DNA of 64,000 nucleotides from Clostridiales bacterium (GCA_019416935.1 DXWI01000011.1:4647-68646); one strand, 5' to 3'. Counted from the stretch's first letter, positions 51,261 through 60,646 are shown. Translations and numbers: made by a program. The notes: generated by a model from the letters alone, not told the origin.

Positions 51261-51345
51261 AAGTAATATATCAGCAAACAGCACTCGAGGCACGCCGGCC
51301 GCCCTGCGGCAGAGCGCCGGTGCCGGAGCGCGTGAACGGGAGAGC

Positions 51346-52752
51346 ATGGGCAAGCGGCGGTATTTTGCAATCGGGGGACAGCGCGATGTCGATATGACGG
51401 AGGGGAATATTGTCCGTCATCTGATCGATTTCGCTGTGCCGCTCCTGATCGGCAATATTTTTCAACAGCTCTATAATACCGTAGACACCTGGGTTGTGGG
51501 CAATTTTGTCAGCAATGAGGCGTTTTCCGCCGTGGGCACGGTCGGCCCGATCATCAATATGCTCATCGGCTTTTTTCTCGGGCTGTCGAGCGGCGCGAGC
51601 GTCGTGATCGCACAGTATTACGGCGCAAAGCGGCCGGATAAGGTGCACGATGCCGTGCATACCGCAATCGTTACGACGCTTCTGCTCGGCGTGGTGTTCA
51701 CGGTGCTCGGCCTGCTGCTCATCCCGCCAATGCTTGCGTTCATGAAAACGCCCGCCGAGGTACTGCCCGAATCGACCGCCTATCTGACGATCTATTTTGG
51801 CGGTGTGATCGGGCTGATGCTGTACAACATCGGCGCGGGCGTGCTGCGCGCGGTCGGGGATTCGACGCGCCCGTTCTATTTCCTCGTAATCTCCGCGCTG
51901 ATCAACACCGGGTTCGACCTGCTGTTCGTCATCGTGTTCGATATGGGCGTTTCCGGCGTGGCGCTCGCGACGGTCATCGCGCAGGGCGTCTCCGCGCTGC
52001 TGGTCATCATCACGCTCATGCGCAGCGACACCTGCATCCGGCTGCGGCTGGGCGATCTGCGCATCCATCTGGAGATGCTCAAAAAAATCCTCCGCGTCGG
52101 CATACCGGCGGCTATACAGATGGCGGTCACGGCGTTCTCCAACGTGTTCGTACAGTCGTATATCAATGTGTTCGGTGCGGACTGCATGTCCGGCTGGACG
52201 GCGTTTAACAAGATCGACCAGCTCATCCTGCTGCCGATGCAGTCCATCTCGCTTGCAGCGACCACGTTCGTCAGCCAAAACCTCGGCAACAACCTCGAGG
52301 AACGTGCAAAGCGCGGCACGCGGATTGCCACCGGCATGACCATCGCCGCGACGGCGATCATTCTCCTGCCCGTGATGCTGTTTGCGCCGGCGCTGGTCGC
52401 CTTCTTCAACAGCAAGCCGGAGGTAGTCGACTTTGGCGTGCTGTTCCTCCGGTACATCTCGCCGTTTTATATCGCCATGTGCTCCTACCAGGTCTATGCC
52501 GCCGCGCTGCGCGGCGCGGGCGACAGCCGCGGGCCGATGGTCATCATGCTGCTCTCTTTTGTGGTGTTCCGCCAGTGCTATCTGTTCGTGATGGCGAACT
52601 ATATCTCCAACACCATCCTCCCCATTGCGCTGGGCTATCCGGCCGGCTGGGTGCTCTGCGGCGTTTTGACGCTGCTGTATTACCGGCGGGCGCAGCTCTC
52701 CAAATCGCGGCTGGTCGAGGACGCGCCGAAGGAATCGAACCTCACGCCGTGA
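51346..52752 (+). CDS. MATE-family efflux transporter
   Basis: A 468-residue, 12-helix exporter of the NorM/DinF type driven by Na+ or H+. The N-terminal half shows FAVPLLIGNIFQQLYNTVDT and SSGASVVIAQYYGAKRPDKV, the second half QMAVTAFSNVFVQSYINVFG and TTFVSQNLGNN. Such exporters remove drugs or metabolites. ATG 51346 follows GGGAG; the long in-frame extension upstream is antisense to the regulator. Confidence 0.92.
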   Translation: MGKRRYFAIGGQRDVDMTEGNIVRHLIDFAVPLLIGNIFQQLYNTVDTWVVGNFVSNEAFSAVGTVGPIINMLIGFFLGLSSGASVVIAQYYGAKRPDKVHDAVHTAIVTTLLLGVVFTVLGLLLIPPMLAFMKTPAEVLPESTAYLTIYFGGVIGLMLYNIGAGVLRAVGDSTRPFYFLVISALINTGFDLLFVIVFDMGVSGVALATVIAQGVSALLVIITLMRSDTCIRLRLGDLRIHLEMLKKILRVGIPAAIQMAVTAFSNVFVQSYINVFGADCMSGWTAFNKIDQLILLPMQSISLAATTFVSQNLGNNLEERAKRGTRIATGMTIAATAIILLPVMLFAPALVAFFNSKPEVVDFGVLFLRYISPFYIAMCSYQVYAAALRGAGDSRGPMVIMLLSFVVFRQCYLFVMANYISNTILPIALGYPAGWVLCGVLTLLYYRRAQLSKSRLVEDAPKESNLTP

Positions 52753-52866
52753 TGAGATCGTTTTTCCGGATTGGCAAAACGTGTACAACGGAACAATCCT
52801 GCCTGACCTTTCCGCCGGGCAGGATATGGATATTGTCACCAGCGATACGGTAAATATCAATTTGTA
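52753..52866. other. Short intergenic stretch with protein-like scrap
   Basis: The plus frame directly after the MATE stop reads DEIVFPDWQNVYNGTILPDL and runs to 52918 without a start. It may be a fragment of a lost gene; I cannot identify it. Confidence 0.25.
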
Positions 52867-53060
52867 TTACAACCGCTTAACGAAAAAATATTCGGAGAAT
52901 TGTTCCCTTTCATCGGTATAACTGCCGACCTCCTCATAGCCGGCGGATTGATAGAATGGTCGTCCTTGCCAGTCAAAGGTATCGAGACGAATCATTTTCG
53001 CTCCCATAAGAATTGCGTCCACCGTCCGCAGGCCCCTCCGGCACGCTTCAGCAATCCCAC
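52867..53060 (-). pseudogene. GNAT acetyltransferase C-terminal fragment
   Basis: The minus frame reads IAEACRRGLRTVDAILMGAK, MIRLDTFDWQGRPFYQSAGY, EEVGSYTDEREQFSEYFFVK before TAA at 52867, the typical end of a GNAT protein (LDTF, FYQSAGYE). The N-terminal two thirds are absent, and its beginning overlaps the end of the adjacent alkyltransferase gene in another frame. Confidence 0.65.
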
Positions 53061-53356
53061 CGGCAGCGATTCAGATCCACATGCCGCTCGTCCTTCATCG
53101 GCACGCCCTCCCGTTCAAGCAGCGCCGCCTGCTCCGGCCATCCGGGCGCAAGCCGCCCCGCATGGTTGACAACCCGGTGGCATGGATAGTTTCCGTAATG
53201 CGCGGCCATGGCAAGCGCCCTGCCCACCAGCCTCGCGTTTTTCTCCCTGCCGATGAGCCTTGCGATCTGTCCGTAGGTGGCGACCTTCCCCGGCGGAATT
53301 TCCCCGGTCACACTCAGAATCTCATAGACAAGCTCGTCCCGCTGCGCCTGCTTCAT
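53048..53356 (-). CDS. Short MGMT-family alkyltransferase-like protein
   Basis: A 102-residue protein equal to the DNA-binding domain of O6-alkylguanine transferases (GEIPPGKVATYGQIARLIGR; VGRALAMAAHYGNYPCHRVV). Unlike alkyltransferase-like (Atl) proteins it keeps the active-site Cys in PCHRVV, but it lacks the N-terminal domain and the usual glycine-rich tail. It begins six bases after the stop of the full-length gene, so they are co-expressed. Confidence 0.85.
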   Translation of the reverse strand: MKQAQRDELVYEILSVTGEIPPGKVATYGQIARLIGREKNARLVGRALAMAAHYGNYPCHRVVNHAGRLAPGWPEQAALLEREGVPMKDERHVDLNRCRWDC

Positions 53357-53361
53357 GCCGC

Positions 53362-53895
53362 TTACAGCGCCGTTCCACGCTTGGGCACGAACAGGCGCGA
53401 GACGTCAACGCCCTCCAGCCGAAGCAGCGCCAGCTTTTTGTCGATGCCGCCGGCATAGCCGGTCAAACTGCCGTTTGCGCCGACCACGCGGTGGCACGGG
53501 GTGATGATGGAGATTTCGTTGTGCCCGACCGCGCCCCCGACCGCCTGCGCCGACATGCGGGCAAGACCCCGTTCGGCTGCAACCTCGCTTGCCAAGGCGC
53601 CGTAGGTCGTCTTCTCCCCATAGGGAATCCGTTGCAGCATTTCCCAGACACAGAGCTGGAACGGAGAGCCGATCCGGTGCAGCGGCGGCAGGAAATCCGG
53701 TTCCCTTCCCGAGAAATAGACGTCCAGCCAGCGCCTGGTCTCGCTGAAAACCGGCGTCTCCCTTGGCTCGTGCTCGTTCTCGAGGCTCAGCGCGTAAAAC
53801 TTCTCCCCCTCAAACCAGAGCCCGGTCAGACCGATTTCATCACAGGCGAGAAGGATGTCTCCGATGGGCGAACGGTAGTTCGATGTATACTGCAT
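53362..53895 (-). CDS. ogt: Methylated-DNA-[protein]-cysteine S-methyltransferase
   Basis: A 177-residue suicide repair protein that takes methyl groups from O6-methylguanine. The N-terminal ribonuclease-like domain is followed by the helix-turn-helix (QRIPYGEKTTYGALASEVA), the active site ITPCHRVVGANGSLTGYAGG and a C-terminal LLRLEG. Normal length. It starts four bases after the Ada-domain gene. Confidence 0.95.
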   Translation of the reverse strand: MQYTSNYRSPIGDILLACDEIGLTGLWFEGEKFYALSLENEHEPRETPVFSETRRWLDVYFSGREPDFLPPLHRIGSPFQLCVWEMLQRIPYGEKTTYGALASEVAAERGLARMSAQAVGGAVGHNEISIITPCHRVVGANGSLTGYAGGIDKKLALLRLEGVDVSRLFVPKRGTAL

Positions 53896-53899
53896 GCTC

Positions 53900-54118
53900 T
53901 TACCTCCACATTTCCTTCATACAGATTTTGCACGGCCGGTATCCGTTGGCCAGCGCTTCCTCCAGCGTGTCGTAAAAAACCATGTTCTTCTCCAGCGGCA
54001 TTGGGGCTGGGCAGTCGGGATTGCAAACGATCTTTGTGCTCCTGACCGCAAGATAGAACTTTCCCGTATAGCTTTTATCCCTGTTTTGACAGGCCTTCAC
54101 CTTTTCTTCCCTGTCCAT
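53900..54118 (-). CDS. Stand-alone Ada metal-binding (methyl-phosphotriester) domain
   Basis: A 72-residue protein consisting only of the Ada N-terminal zinc domain: NRDKSYTGKFYLAVRSTKIV, with the four expected cysteines C32, C36, C63 and C66 (CNPDC and RPCKIC). In Ada, the first of these accepts methyl from DNA phosphotriesters and switches on transcription; here no HTH is attached. ATG 54118 lies 44 bases inside the end of the alkA gene, indicating coupling. Confidence 0.88.
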   Translation of the reverse strand: MDREEKVKACQNRDKSYTGKFYLAVRSTKIVCNPDCPAPMPLEKNMVFYDTLEEALANGYRPCKICMKEMWR

Positions 54119-54779
54119 GCGCTCCCTTCTCTCCCTCCTTTGCGCTCTTTTTCGGCGCGTAATCCCGCATTTCGGGAATCGCGCCGCCCGCCACCGCCCA
54201 AAAATACAGGCTTGCCACACTGCAATAGGGGCTGAACCGCCGGCGATACCGCTCAAACCGCTCCTTTGTCACCTCTTTATGGTGGTATACCATACGAATG
54301 CCGCGCAAAATGGCCAGATCGCCATAGCTGAACACGTTCGGTCTTTGAAGGCAGAACAGCAGCAGCATCTCCGCCGTCCAGACGCCGACGCCCTTGAGCG
54401 CCGACAGCGCCTCAATCGCCTCCGCATCGCTCATGGCCGCGACCGCCGCAAGGTCGAACGCGCCGCTCTGCACACGGTTTGCAAAATCCAGTATATAGTC
54501 CGCCTTGCGAAACGTGATGCCGAACGCCTGCAGCCGCTCGCGCCCGCAGGCAAGAACCGCGTCCGCATCGATCGTGCCAAGCGCATCCAGCATGCGCAGC
54601 CATATGGACTGCTGCGCTTTCGTGGATATCTGCTGGCCAACGATATGGTGCACGACGGCAGAAAACAAATCCTCATCCACCGCGCGCGCGATCGGGCCGA
54701 TGCGGTCGATCACCTCGGCCAACCGCTTATCCCTGCGCTTCAGGTACGCAATTTCTGTTTCCCCATATGCAAAGTACAT
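54075..54779 (-). CDS. alkA: DNA-3-methyladenine glycosylase II (AlkA-like)
   Basis: A 234-residue HhH-GPD glycosylase that removes alkylated purines. The helix-hairpin-helix LSALKGVGVWTAEMLLLFCL and the catalytic Asp in SYGDLAILRG are present, with HHIVGQQISTKAQQSIWLRM earlier. The E. coli-type N-terminal domain is missing, as in many bacterial AlkA. It opens the alkylation repair operon. Confidence 0.9.
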   Translation of the reverse strand: MYFAYGETEIAYLKRRDKRLAEVIDRIGPIARAVDEDLFSAVVHHIVGQQISTKAQQSIWLRMLDALGTIDADAVLACGRERLQAFGITFRKADYILDFANRVQSGAFDLAAVAAMSDAEAIEALSALKGVGVWTAEMLLLFCLQRPNVFSYGDLAILRGIRMVYHHKEVTKERFERYRRRFSPYCSVASLYFWAVAGGAIPEMRDYAPKKSAKEGEKGAHGQGRKGEGLSKQG

Positions 54780-55037
54780 GGGCGTTCCTCCTCCCGCTTA
54801 GCGCATTTTCCGCCCGGTTCCCCCTGCACTGCGAAAAACGGGATCTTCACGCAGGCGCTCTGCCTACCTGAGATGTGCCGGCGGCCCATTCCAGAGATTT
54901 TCTTCCTCTTCGGGATACTGCGCTTTGGCAATGCCGTGCATTGCAGCATAGGATAATTATATCGTAAACAACTGATCCTATCTATCAAAATATGGTATAA
55001 TATTATCATAATATCACGCAAAAGGAAGGGCGCGGGT

Positions 55038-56153
55038 TTGGGGCAGAAATACTTGAATTTGAAGAATGCCAATCTGAAAACGAAGAACCTCCAACCTTTG
55101 TTTTCTCCCCAAAAAACGCCTTGGTGTCAATCGGTTCTCGAGCTGTTGGCGGCACTCGCGGCGCTGGAGCAACGGCCGCCCGCGGCTTACCCGTATGAGG
55201 TGCTGGTTCTGCTCTCCCGTATTTGGCTGATTCTGATTTGCAATCTCGCCCCGATCAAAATGGTTTCCGAGGACCCGGTCACAAAGCGCATGCGGTTGTT
55301 TCTGCAATATATCGCCTGCCACTACAGCGAGGGTATTTCGCTGCAGCAGCTTGCCGCCAGCGCCAACGTCAGCAAATCCGAATGCTTACGATGCTTTCGG
55401 CTCAGCCTGCAAACGACGCCCTATCAATATCTGCTGGAATTCCGCCTGTCCAAAGCCGCAGCGCTGCTGGAGCATTCCGACAAGAGCATTGGGGAAATTG
55501 CATGTCTCTTCGGGTTTCATCCGGTCAGCCATTTTGGGAAGTGTTTCAAGGAAAAAACGGGATATGCGCCGCGCGAATATCAAAAATGGCAAGCGCAAAG
55601 GGCTGCTGCGCGCGCTCCTGAAACCACCGCTTGTCCAAAGGCGCGGTCCGGCGGCATAAAAAGCGCTTGTGATTCCGGTAAGAGCGCTGCTGTGGCGGCA
55701 TATGGGCTGCCGGCGCGCCCTTCGGCTTTCGTGCATAATGATGAAAGCACAGACCCCGCGGCAGCGTCGCCACGAGGCCTGTTTGATATCGTTATTCCTG
55801 TGCAAATTGTACGTGCAAGCCGACGGCTCGATCCGCAGCACAGTGTTGTTGACCGGCGTGTTTGGCTGCATCCTTTCCGGACGGGCATGCCGCGGCGCGC
55901 TCAATCCTTCAGGTCGTACAGCTTGGTATACTTCTCGGTCAGGTACGCTGTGAAATACGCCGGGTCGAACGGCCCGCAGGCCCGCTCGAACAGGACGCCC
56001 GGCGCATACAGGCTCGCATACCGGTGGATGCGCTCCCGCAGCCAGTCCTTGACCGGCACGAGGTTGCCGGCGGCCACCTGCGTCCAGAGATCGGGAATAT
56101 CCTGCTTCATGCAGTGCAGCATCTGCGCGCCATACGCGCTGCCGAGCGCATAG
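55038..56153 (+). CDS. AraC-type regulator, N-terminus truncated, tail run-on
   Basis: From TTG 55038 (AAGGAAGGG seven bases upstream; extended -10 TGGTATAAT near 54990), residues ~85-190 form an AraC double HTH: ISLQQLAASANVSKSECLRC, TPYQYLLEFRLSKAAALLEH, IGEIACLFGFHPVSHFGKCF. The cupin sensor half expected before it is mostly missing (only LLVLSRIWLILI-like residues remain). After ~residue 195 the frame runs on for ~175 residues of unlike sequence, partly antisense to the carboxypeptidase gene, so the true stop seems lost. It is divergent from alkA. Possibly a decaying gene. Confidence 0.55.
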   Translation: MGQKYLNLKNANLKTKNLQPLFSPQKTPWCQSVLELLAALAALEQRPPAAYPYEVLVLLSRIWLILICNLAPIKMVSEDPVTKRMRLFLQYIACHYSEGISLQQLAASANVSKSECLRCFRLSLQTTPYQYLLEFRLSKAAALLEHSDKSIGEIACLFGFHPVSHFGKCFKEKTGYAPREYQKWQAQRAAARAPETTACPKARSGGIKSACDSGKSAAVAAYGLPARPSAFVHNDESTDPAAASPRGLFDIVIPVQIVRASRRLDPQHSVVDRRVWLHPFRTGMPRRAQSFRSYSLVYFSVRYAVKYAGSNGPQARSNRTPGAYRLAYRWMRSRSQSLTGTRLPAATCVQRSGISCFMQCSICAPYALPSA

Positions 56154-57415
56154 GACGGGAAATACCCGATCGCGCCGCCCGACCAGTGGGAATCCTGCAG
56201 GCAGCCGGAGCGGTCGTCCGGCACATCGACGCTGAGGTATTCCCGGTACAGCGCGTTCCATGCCGCGGGCAGATCGTGCACCGCGAGCGAACCGTCGATG
56301 AGCCTCTTTTCGATTTCATACCGCACCATAATGTGAAGCGCATATGTCAGCTCGTCGGATCTGGTCCGTATGAGCGACGGCTCGGCCCTGTTGACGGCGC
56401 GGTAGAACATCTCCGCGTCCACGTCGGCGAGCTGCTCCGGGAACAGCGCCCTGATCTTCGGGAACAGAAAGTCGATAAATGCGTGCGAGCGGCCGATGAT
56501 GTTCTCAAAGAAGCGGCTCTGGCTCTCGTGGATGCCCATAGAGACACCGCCCGCCGCCGCCGTGTAGTTGAACCGGTCCTCGCAGCCGAGCTCATAGATC
56601 GCATGGCCGCTCTCGTGGATCACGGAATACATCGAGCTGCCGAGATCGCGCTCGTGATAGTGCGTGGTGATGCGCACATCCTTGTTGTTGAAGTTGTCGG
56701 TGAACGGATGCTCCGTCTCGCCGATGCCGCAGTGGCTGCGGTCGATGCCGAGCGTCTCCATGATGAGGTCGGAGAGCGCCCGCTGCTTTTCGATCGGGTA
56801 GCTGCGGTGCAAAAAGCCGTTGTCAATAGCTGGCGCCTGCATCACGCGCCCGAGCAGCGGCACGATGGCCGCGCGCAGATCCCGGAAAAATCCGTCCAGC
56901 ACCTCCGTCGTCATGCCCTCCTCATACTCGTTGAGCAGCGCGTCGTACGGCTTCATGTCCGGATGATAGTACCCGGCAAAGGTGCGGTTGTACGCGACGA
57001 TCTTCTCCAGATACGGCTCAAACGCCGCAAAATTGTCCTCATTCTTTGCCCGCTCCCACACGCTCTGCGCGTCGTTGATGAGCATGCTGTAGGCCGTGTA
57101 CTCCGCCGCCGGAATGCGGGAAATCTGCTCGTTCGCCTTCTTCATGAGCTGCACCTCGCGGGCGGTCTGCTCGTCGAGCTCGGCGGTGTGCGCGGCGAGC
57201 ACATCGAGAACCGCAACCGTTTCCGCACCGGTCGTCAGCTCGTACACCATGCCGCTGAGTACGCCCATCGTGCGGCCGCGGCCCTCGGCGGTATCCTTGG
57301 GCGCGACGGTGAACGCGTCGTAATTGATCACGCTCATGGCGTGATACAGCGCCGCCTTCTTCTCCTCCAGCCCGCGCAGCTTTGCAATCGCCTCGGTGAC
57401 GTTCTGATCCATCAT
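55901..57415 (-). CDS. M32 family metallocarboxypeptidase
   Basis: A 504-residue cytosolic carboxypeptidase of the Taq/Pfu type. The zinc motif HESGHAIYELG (HExxH) is present with the downstream Glu in GIHESQSRFFENIIGRS, and the family motifs DVRITTHYHERDLGSSMYSV and GYFPSYALGSAYGAQ. Start at ATG 57415 (or 57412) after AAGGAGC; longer frame is unsupported. Confidence 0.95.
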   Translation of the reverse strand: MMDQNVTEAIAKLRGLEEKKAALYHAMSVINYDAFTVAPKDTAEGRGRTMGVLSGMVYELTTGAETVAVLDVLAAHTAELDEQTAREVQLMKKANEQISRIPAAEYTAYSMLINDAQSVWERAKNEDNFAAFEPYLEKIVAYNRTFAGYYHPDMKPYDALLNEYEEGMTTEVLDGFFRDLRAAIVPLLGRVMQAPAIDNGFLHRSYPIEKQRALSDLIMETLGIDRSHCGIGETEHPFTDNFNNKDVRITTHYHERDLGSSMYSVIHESGHAIYELGCEDRFNYTAAAGGVSMGIHESQSRFFENIIGRSHAFIDFLFPKIRALFPEQLADVDAEMFYRAVNRAEPSLIRTRSDELTYALHIMVRYEIEKRLIDGSLAVHDLPAAWNALYREYLSVDVPDDRSGCLQDSHWSGGAIGYFPSYALGSAYGAQMLHCMKQDIPDLWTQVAAGNLVPVKDWLRERIHRYASLYAPGVLFERACGPFDPAYFTAYLTEKYTKLYDLKD

Positions 57416-58012
57416 GGCTTTCCCGCTCCTTTTTATCGATGTTTCCTTCATCTTAGCGCAGCGCCGGCCGTTCGTCAATGCAGCAGCAGCGGTTTGTCCC
57501 GCGGTTGCCATCCGGCAGATCGGAAAACCGCCTGCGCACGCTTCCCGACAGTCCGCTCCCACCCGCGCAAATGAATGGATTCTCCGACCCGTTCCACCCC
57601 GCCCGGCGCGAGTTCACGAAACTGCGCTTGAAAAGGTGCAAACCTAGGCGGCGGTGTATCGCGCACAGACCGCAGCGGGTGCTGCACATTGCTGGGCGCT
57701 TCCCGTCACAAAAAGACATGCTTTTTTGAAAAGGCGCGAAAATTCCGCGCTTGCTTCGCAATGACGACCGGACGATTATGCGCGGATGATTTGGCAAAAA
57801 GCAGAGGGCACGCGGTTCGCGAATCCGTGGCTGAACCGGATTGGGGCAGCGAAAACCGATGCCTCGCCCTGACACGGATGATTTGGCGAAAAGCAAATGT
57901 GCGCGGTTTCACAATCTGCCGCCGAGTGAGGATGAACCGGGAGGAACAAGCGGCGTTAATCTGCCGGACTGCGTTTGGTCTAACGAAACGGCAGCCTTTC
58001 CGGGCGGAAACA
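57416..58012. repeat. Gene-free stretch with copies of a dispersed repeat
   Basis: No gene. CGGATGATTTGGC followed by (A/G)AAAAGCA occurs twice (about 57783 and 57879, 96 bases apart) with related flanks (GCGCGGTT/ACGCGGTT, CGAAAACCGATGC). The reverse complement of the same unit recurs at 63.8-64.0 kb. Confidence 0.6.
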
Positions 58013-58041
58013 TTGAATCGAGCCGCGGTGTGTAGTATACT
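58013..58041 (+). promoter_or_regulatory. Promoter of the acyltransferase/GltS pair
   Basis: TTGAAT (58013-58018), 17 bases, TATACT (58036-58041). Confidence 0.7.
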
Positions 58042-58071
58042 AGATATATATCATTTTCAGGAGGGTCTATC

Positions 58072-59232
58072 ATGACCGCCCAAAATCCGCGGCCAGCCAT
58101 CCATCGCTTTCTCAAAAGCACCATCGGCGGGCTTGTCTGCCGGTTTCTCGGCTTTTCTTCCGCGTGCTACGCGCCGACGGCTGGACCGATGCTGATCGTT
58201 GCCAACCACAATGCCGATCTCGATCCGGTTTTTTTGAGCATGGCGTTTCGGGAACACATGTATTTTGTTGCAAGCGAGCATATCTTTCGATGGGGTCTCT
58301 GGTCAAAACTAATCGTCGCGCTGTTCGATCCGATTTCGCGCAGCAAGGGCATGACGGATGCGCGCGCGGCGCTGCAAATCCTTCGCCGCCTCAAAAGCGG
58401 GCACAACGTCTGCCTGTTTGCCGAGGGAAACCGTTCCTATTCGGGCGTAACCGGGCCGGTTTTTGCAGCCACCGGCAAGCTCGCGCGGGCCTCGCGCGCT
58501 TCGCTCGTTACCTACCGCATCAGCGGCGGCTATCTGGCTACGCCGCGCTGGGCGCTCACGCGCCGCCGCGGCCCGGTACGCGGCGAACTGGTGCGGGTCT
58601 ATTCGCCCGATCAGCTTCGGGCGATGACGGACGAACAGGTCAACGCCGCCATTGCCGCCGATCTGCACGAGGACGCCTTTGAACGCCAAAAGCAAGACAT
58701 GCAGCCCTATACCGGAAAGCGGCTGGCCGAGGGCATGGAATACGCGCTATACCTGTGTCCGCGCTGCGGTGGCGTCGGCACGCTGCACGGAGACGGGGAT
58801 ACGCTCGTGTGCAGCGGCTGCGGATTGCGGGCGCGCTATACGGAATACGGTTTTCTGGAAGGGGCGGACGCGCCCTTTTCCACCGTGCGGGACTGGGATG
58901 TCTGGCAGGATGAGGAGCTGTCGCGCCGCATGACCGAAGCGTCCCAAGCGCCGGAGCGGACGGTCTTTTTCGATCCGGGGCAAACGCTGTTCGCGCTGGA
59001 CCAGTCGCACGGCAGCCGCCGCGTCGACGCGGGCACGCTCTCGGTGAGCATGCGGGCGCTCCGCGTGGGACAGACCGCGTTTTTGCTCGAGGACATCGCG
59101 GACATGGCCGAGTGCGGCCGGGGCAAGCTCGTGCTCTCCGTCGGCGCCGAGCAATACGAGATCAGCAGCAAGCCGCCCTGCTGTGGGCGCAAATATACCG
59201 CCTTCCTGCAAAAATGGAGAGAACTGAGGTAA
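58072..59232 (+). CDS. PlsC-like acyltransferase with C-terminal zinc ribbon
   Basis: A 386-residue lysophosphatidate-type acyltransferase. Block I NHNADLDPVF (H-x4-D), block III FAEGNRSYSG, and a hydrophobic start fit PlsC. Unusually, residues ~220-260 add a zinc ribbon (LCPRCGG, VCSGCGL), followed by a domain of unknown role, about 150 residues beyond a normal PlsC. AGGAGG precedes the ATG. Four bases separate it from gltS. Confidence 0.85.
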   Translation: MTAQNPRPAIHRFLKSTIGGLVCRFLGFSSACYAPTAGPMLIVANHNADLDPVFLSMAFREHMYFVASEHIFRWGLWSKLIVALFDPISRSKGMTDARAALQILRRLKSGHNVCLFAEGNRSYSGVTGPVFAATGKLARASRASLVTYRISGGYLATPRWALTRRRGPVRGELVRVYSPDQLRAMTDEQVNAAIAADLHEDAFERQKQDMQPYTGKRLAEGMEYALYLCPRCGGVGTLHGDGDTLVCSGCGLRARYTEYGFLEGADAPFSTVRDWDVWQDEELSRRMTEASQAPERTVFFDPGQTLFALDQSHGSRRVDAGTLSVSMRALRVGQTAFLLEDIADMAECGRGKLVLSVGAEQYEISSKPPCCGRKYTAFLQKWRELR

Positions 59233-59236
59233 TCCG

Positions 59237-60631
59237 ATGGAATTCAGCGCATCCAATACCGCTCTTTGGAACATCGTGGTGCAGTTTGGCATCATTGCAA
59301 TCGCCATCCTGATCGCCACGCTGCTCGGCAGAAAACTGCCGTTCATTCGCCGCACGCTGCTGCCGACCTCGGTGTTGGCAGGGTTTTTGCTGCTACTGGC
59401 GCGCAATCTGGGCGTGCTCCAGCTCAACACCGACATTCTGGAGATGACCACCTATCACGGTATCGCCATCGGTTTTATCGCCATGTCCCTGCGCATTCCG
59501 AACCGCGCCGAACGGGATGGCGGCAGCCTGACCGGGCCGAAGAGCGGCGCGCTGATCGTGAGCACCTATCTCGTGCAGGCACTGCTCGGGCTCGCGATCT
59601 CCTTCCTGCTGGCCTACACCGTCATGCCGGGGCTGTTCAAGGCCTCGGGCATCCTGCTGCCGATGGGCTACGGACAGGGGCCGGGGCAGGCGAACAACAT
59701 CGGCTCGAGCTATGAAGCGCTCGGGTTTGCCGGCGGCCGCTCGTTCGGCCTGTCGCTGGCAGCGGCGGGATATCTGTGCGCGTGCGTCGTCGGCGTCGTA
59801 TACCTGAACATTCTCCGGCGCCGCTCCTCCCGCTCGCTGCCGCATGAGCGCGGCGCGCTGGGCGCGGTCACGGTGGACGATTTTCAGCAGAACGGTGAAA
59901 TCCCGGTTGCGGAATCCATCGACCGGTTTTCCATTCAGGTTGTGCTCGTGGTCATCGTATACCTGCTGACCTATCTCGTATCCTATGGCATCGACGCGCT
60001 GCTCGGCGCCGTCGCGCCGGGACTTGCCAAAACCGTTTCGCCGCTGCTTTGGGGCTTCAATTTCATCATCGGCTCCGCACTCGCCATTCTCGTGCGCACG
60101 GTTTTGAAGGCGCTGCGCCGCAGCAACATCATGACGCGCCAGTACCAGAACAACTATCTGCTCTCGCGCATCTCCGGCGTGGCGTTCGACATGATGATTG
60201 TCGCCGGCATCGCCTCGATCAACATCGAGGATCTCTCCGGACTGTGGGCGCCGTTCCTGCTCATGGCCGTTGCCGGCGGCGCGGTCACGCTCGTGTACCT
60301 GCAATGGATTTGCCGGCGCATCTATCCGAACTATTACTACGAGGGCGTGGTCTCCATGTACGGTATGCTGACCGGCACGATCAGTTCCGGCGTGCTGCTG
60401 CTGCGCGAGATCGACCCGTCGTTTGAAACGCCGGCGGCCAACAACCTCGTCGTAGGGTCCGGCTTCGGTATCCTGTTCGGCGCACCGATGCTCGTCCTCA
60501 TCGGCATGGCGCCGGAATCCACGGCCATGACGTTCACGGTGTTCGGCCTGTGCGCGGCGTATTTGGCGCTGCTGCTGGTGTTCCTGCTGCGGGTGGGGCG
60601 GAAAAAGGGCGATCGGAAACCAAAGGCATAA
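59237..60631 (+). CDS. GltS-type sodium/glutamate symporter
   Basis: A 464-residue membrane protein with 10-12 helices. The first re-entrant motif is MGYGQGPGQANNIG and the second GMLTGTISSGVLLLR, as in GltS/ESS transporters. Co-transcribed with the acyltransferase. Substrate assignment to glutamate is by family only. Confidence 0.82.
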   Translation: MEFSASNTALWNIVVQFGIIAIAILIATLLGRKLPFIRRTLLPTSVLAGFLLLLARNLGVLQLNTDILEMTTYHGIAIGFIAMSLRIPNRAERDGGSLTGPKSGALIVSTYLVQALLGLAISFLLAYTVMPGLFKASGILLPMGYGQGPGQANNIGSSYEALGFAGGRSFGLSLAAAGYLCACVVGVVYLNILRRRSSRSLPHERGALGAVTVDDFQQNGEIPVAESIDRFSIQVVLVVIVYLLTYLVSYGIDALLGAVAPGLAKTVSPLLWGFNFIIGSALAILVRTVLKALRRSNIMTRQYQNNYLLSRISGVAFDMMIVAGIASINIEDLSGLWAPFLLMAVAGGAVTLVYLQWICRRIYPNYYYEGVVSMYGMLTGTISSGVLLLREIDPSFETPAANNLVVGSGFGILFGAPMLVLIGMAPESTAMTFTVFGLCAAYLALLLVFLLRVGRKKGDRKPKA

Positions 60632-60646
60632 ATGAAAAGCAAGAAA

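Noticed and set aside
51271..52860. Minus-strand ORF of 529 aa
   Set aside because: Antisense to the MATE transporter, with charged low-complexity composition.
55862..57574. Plus-strand ORF of 570 aa
   Set aside because: Antisense to the M32 carboxypeptidase.
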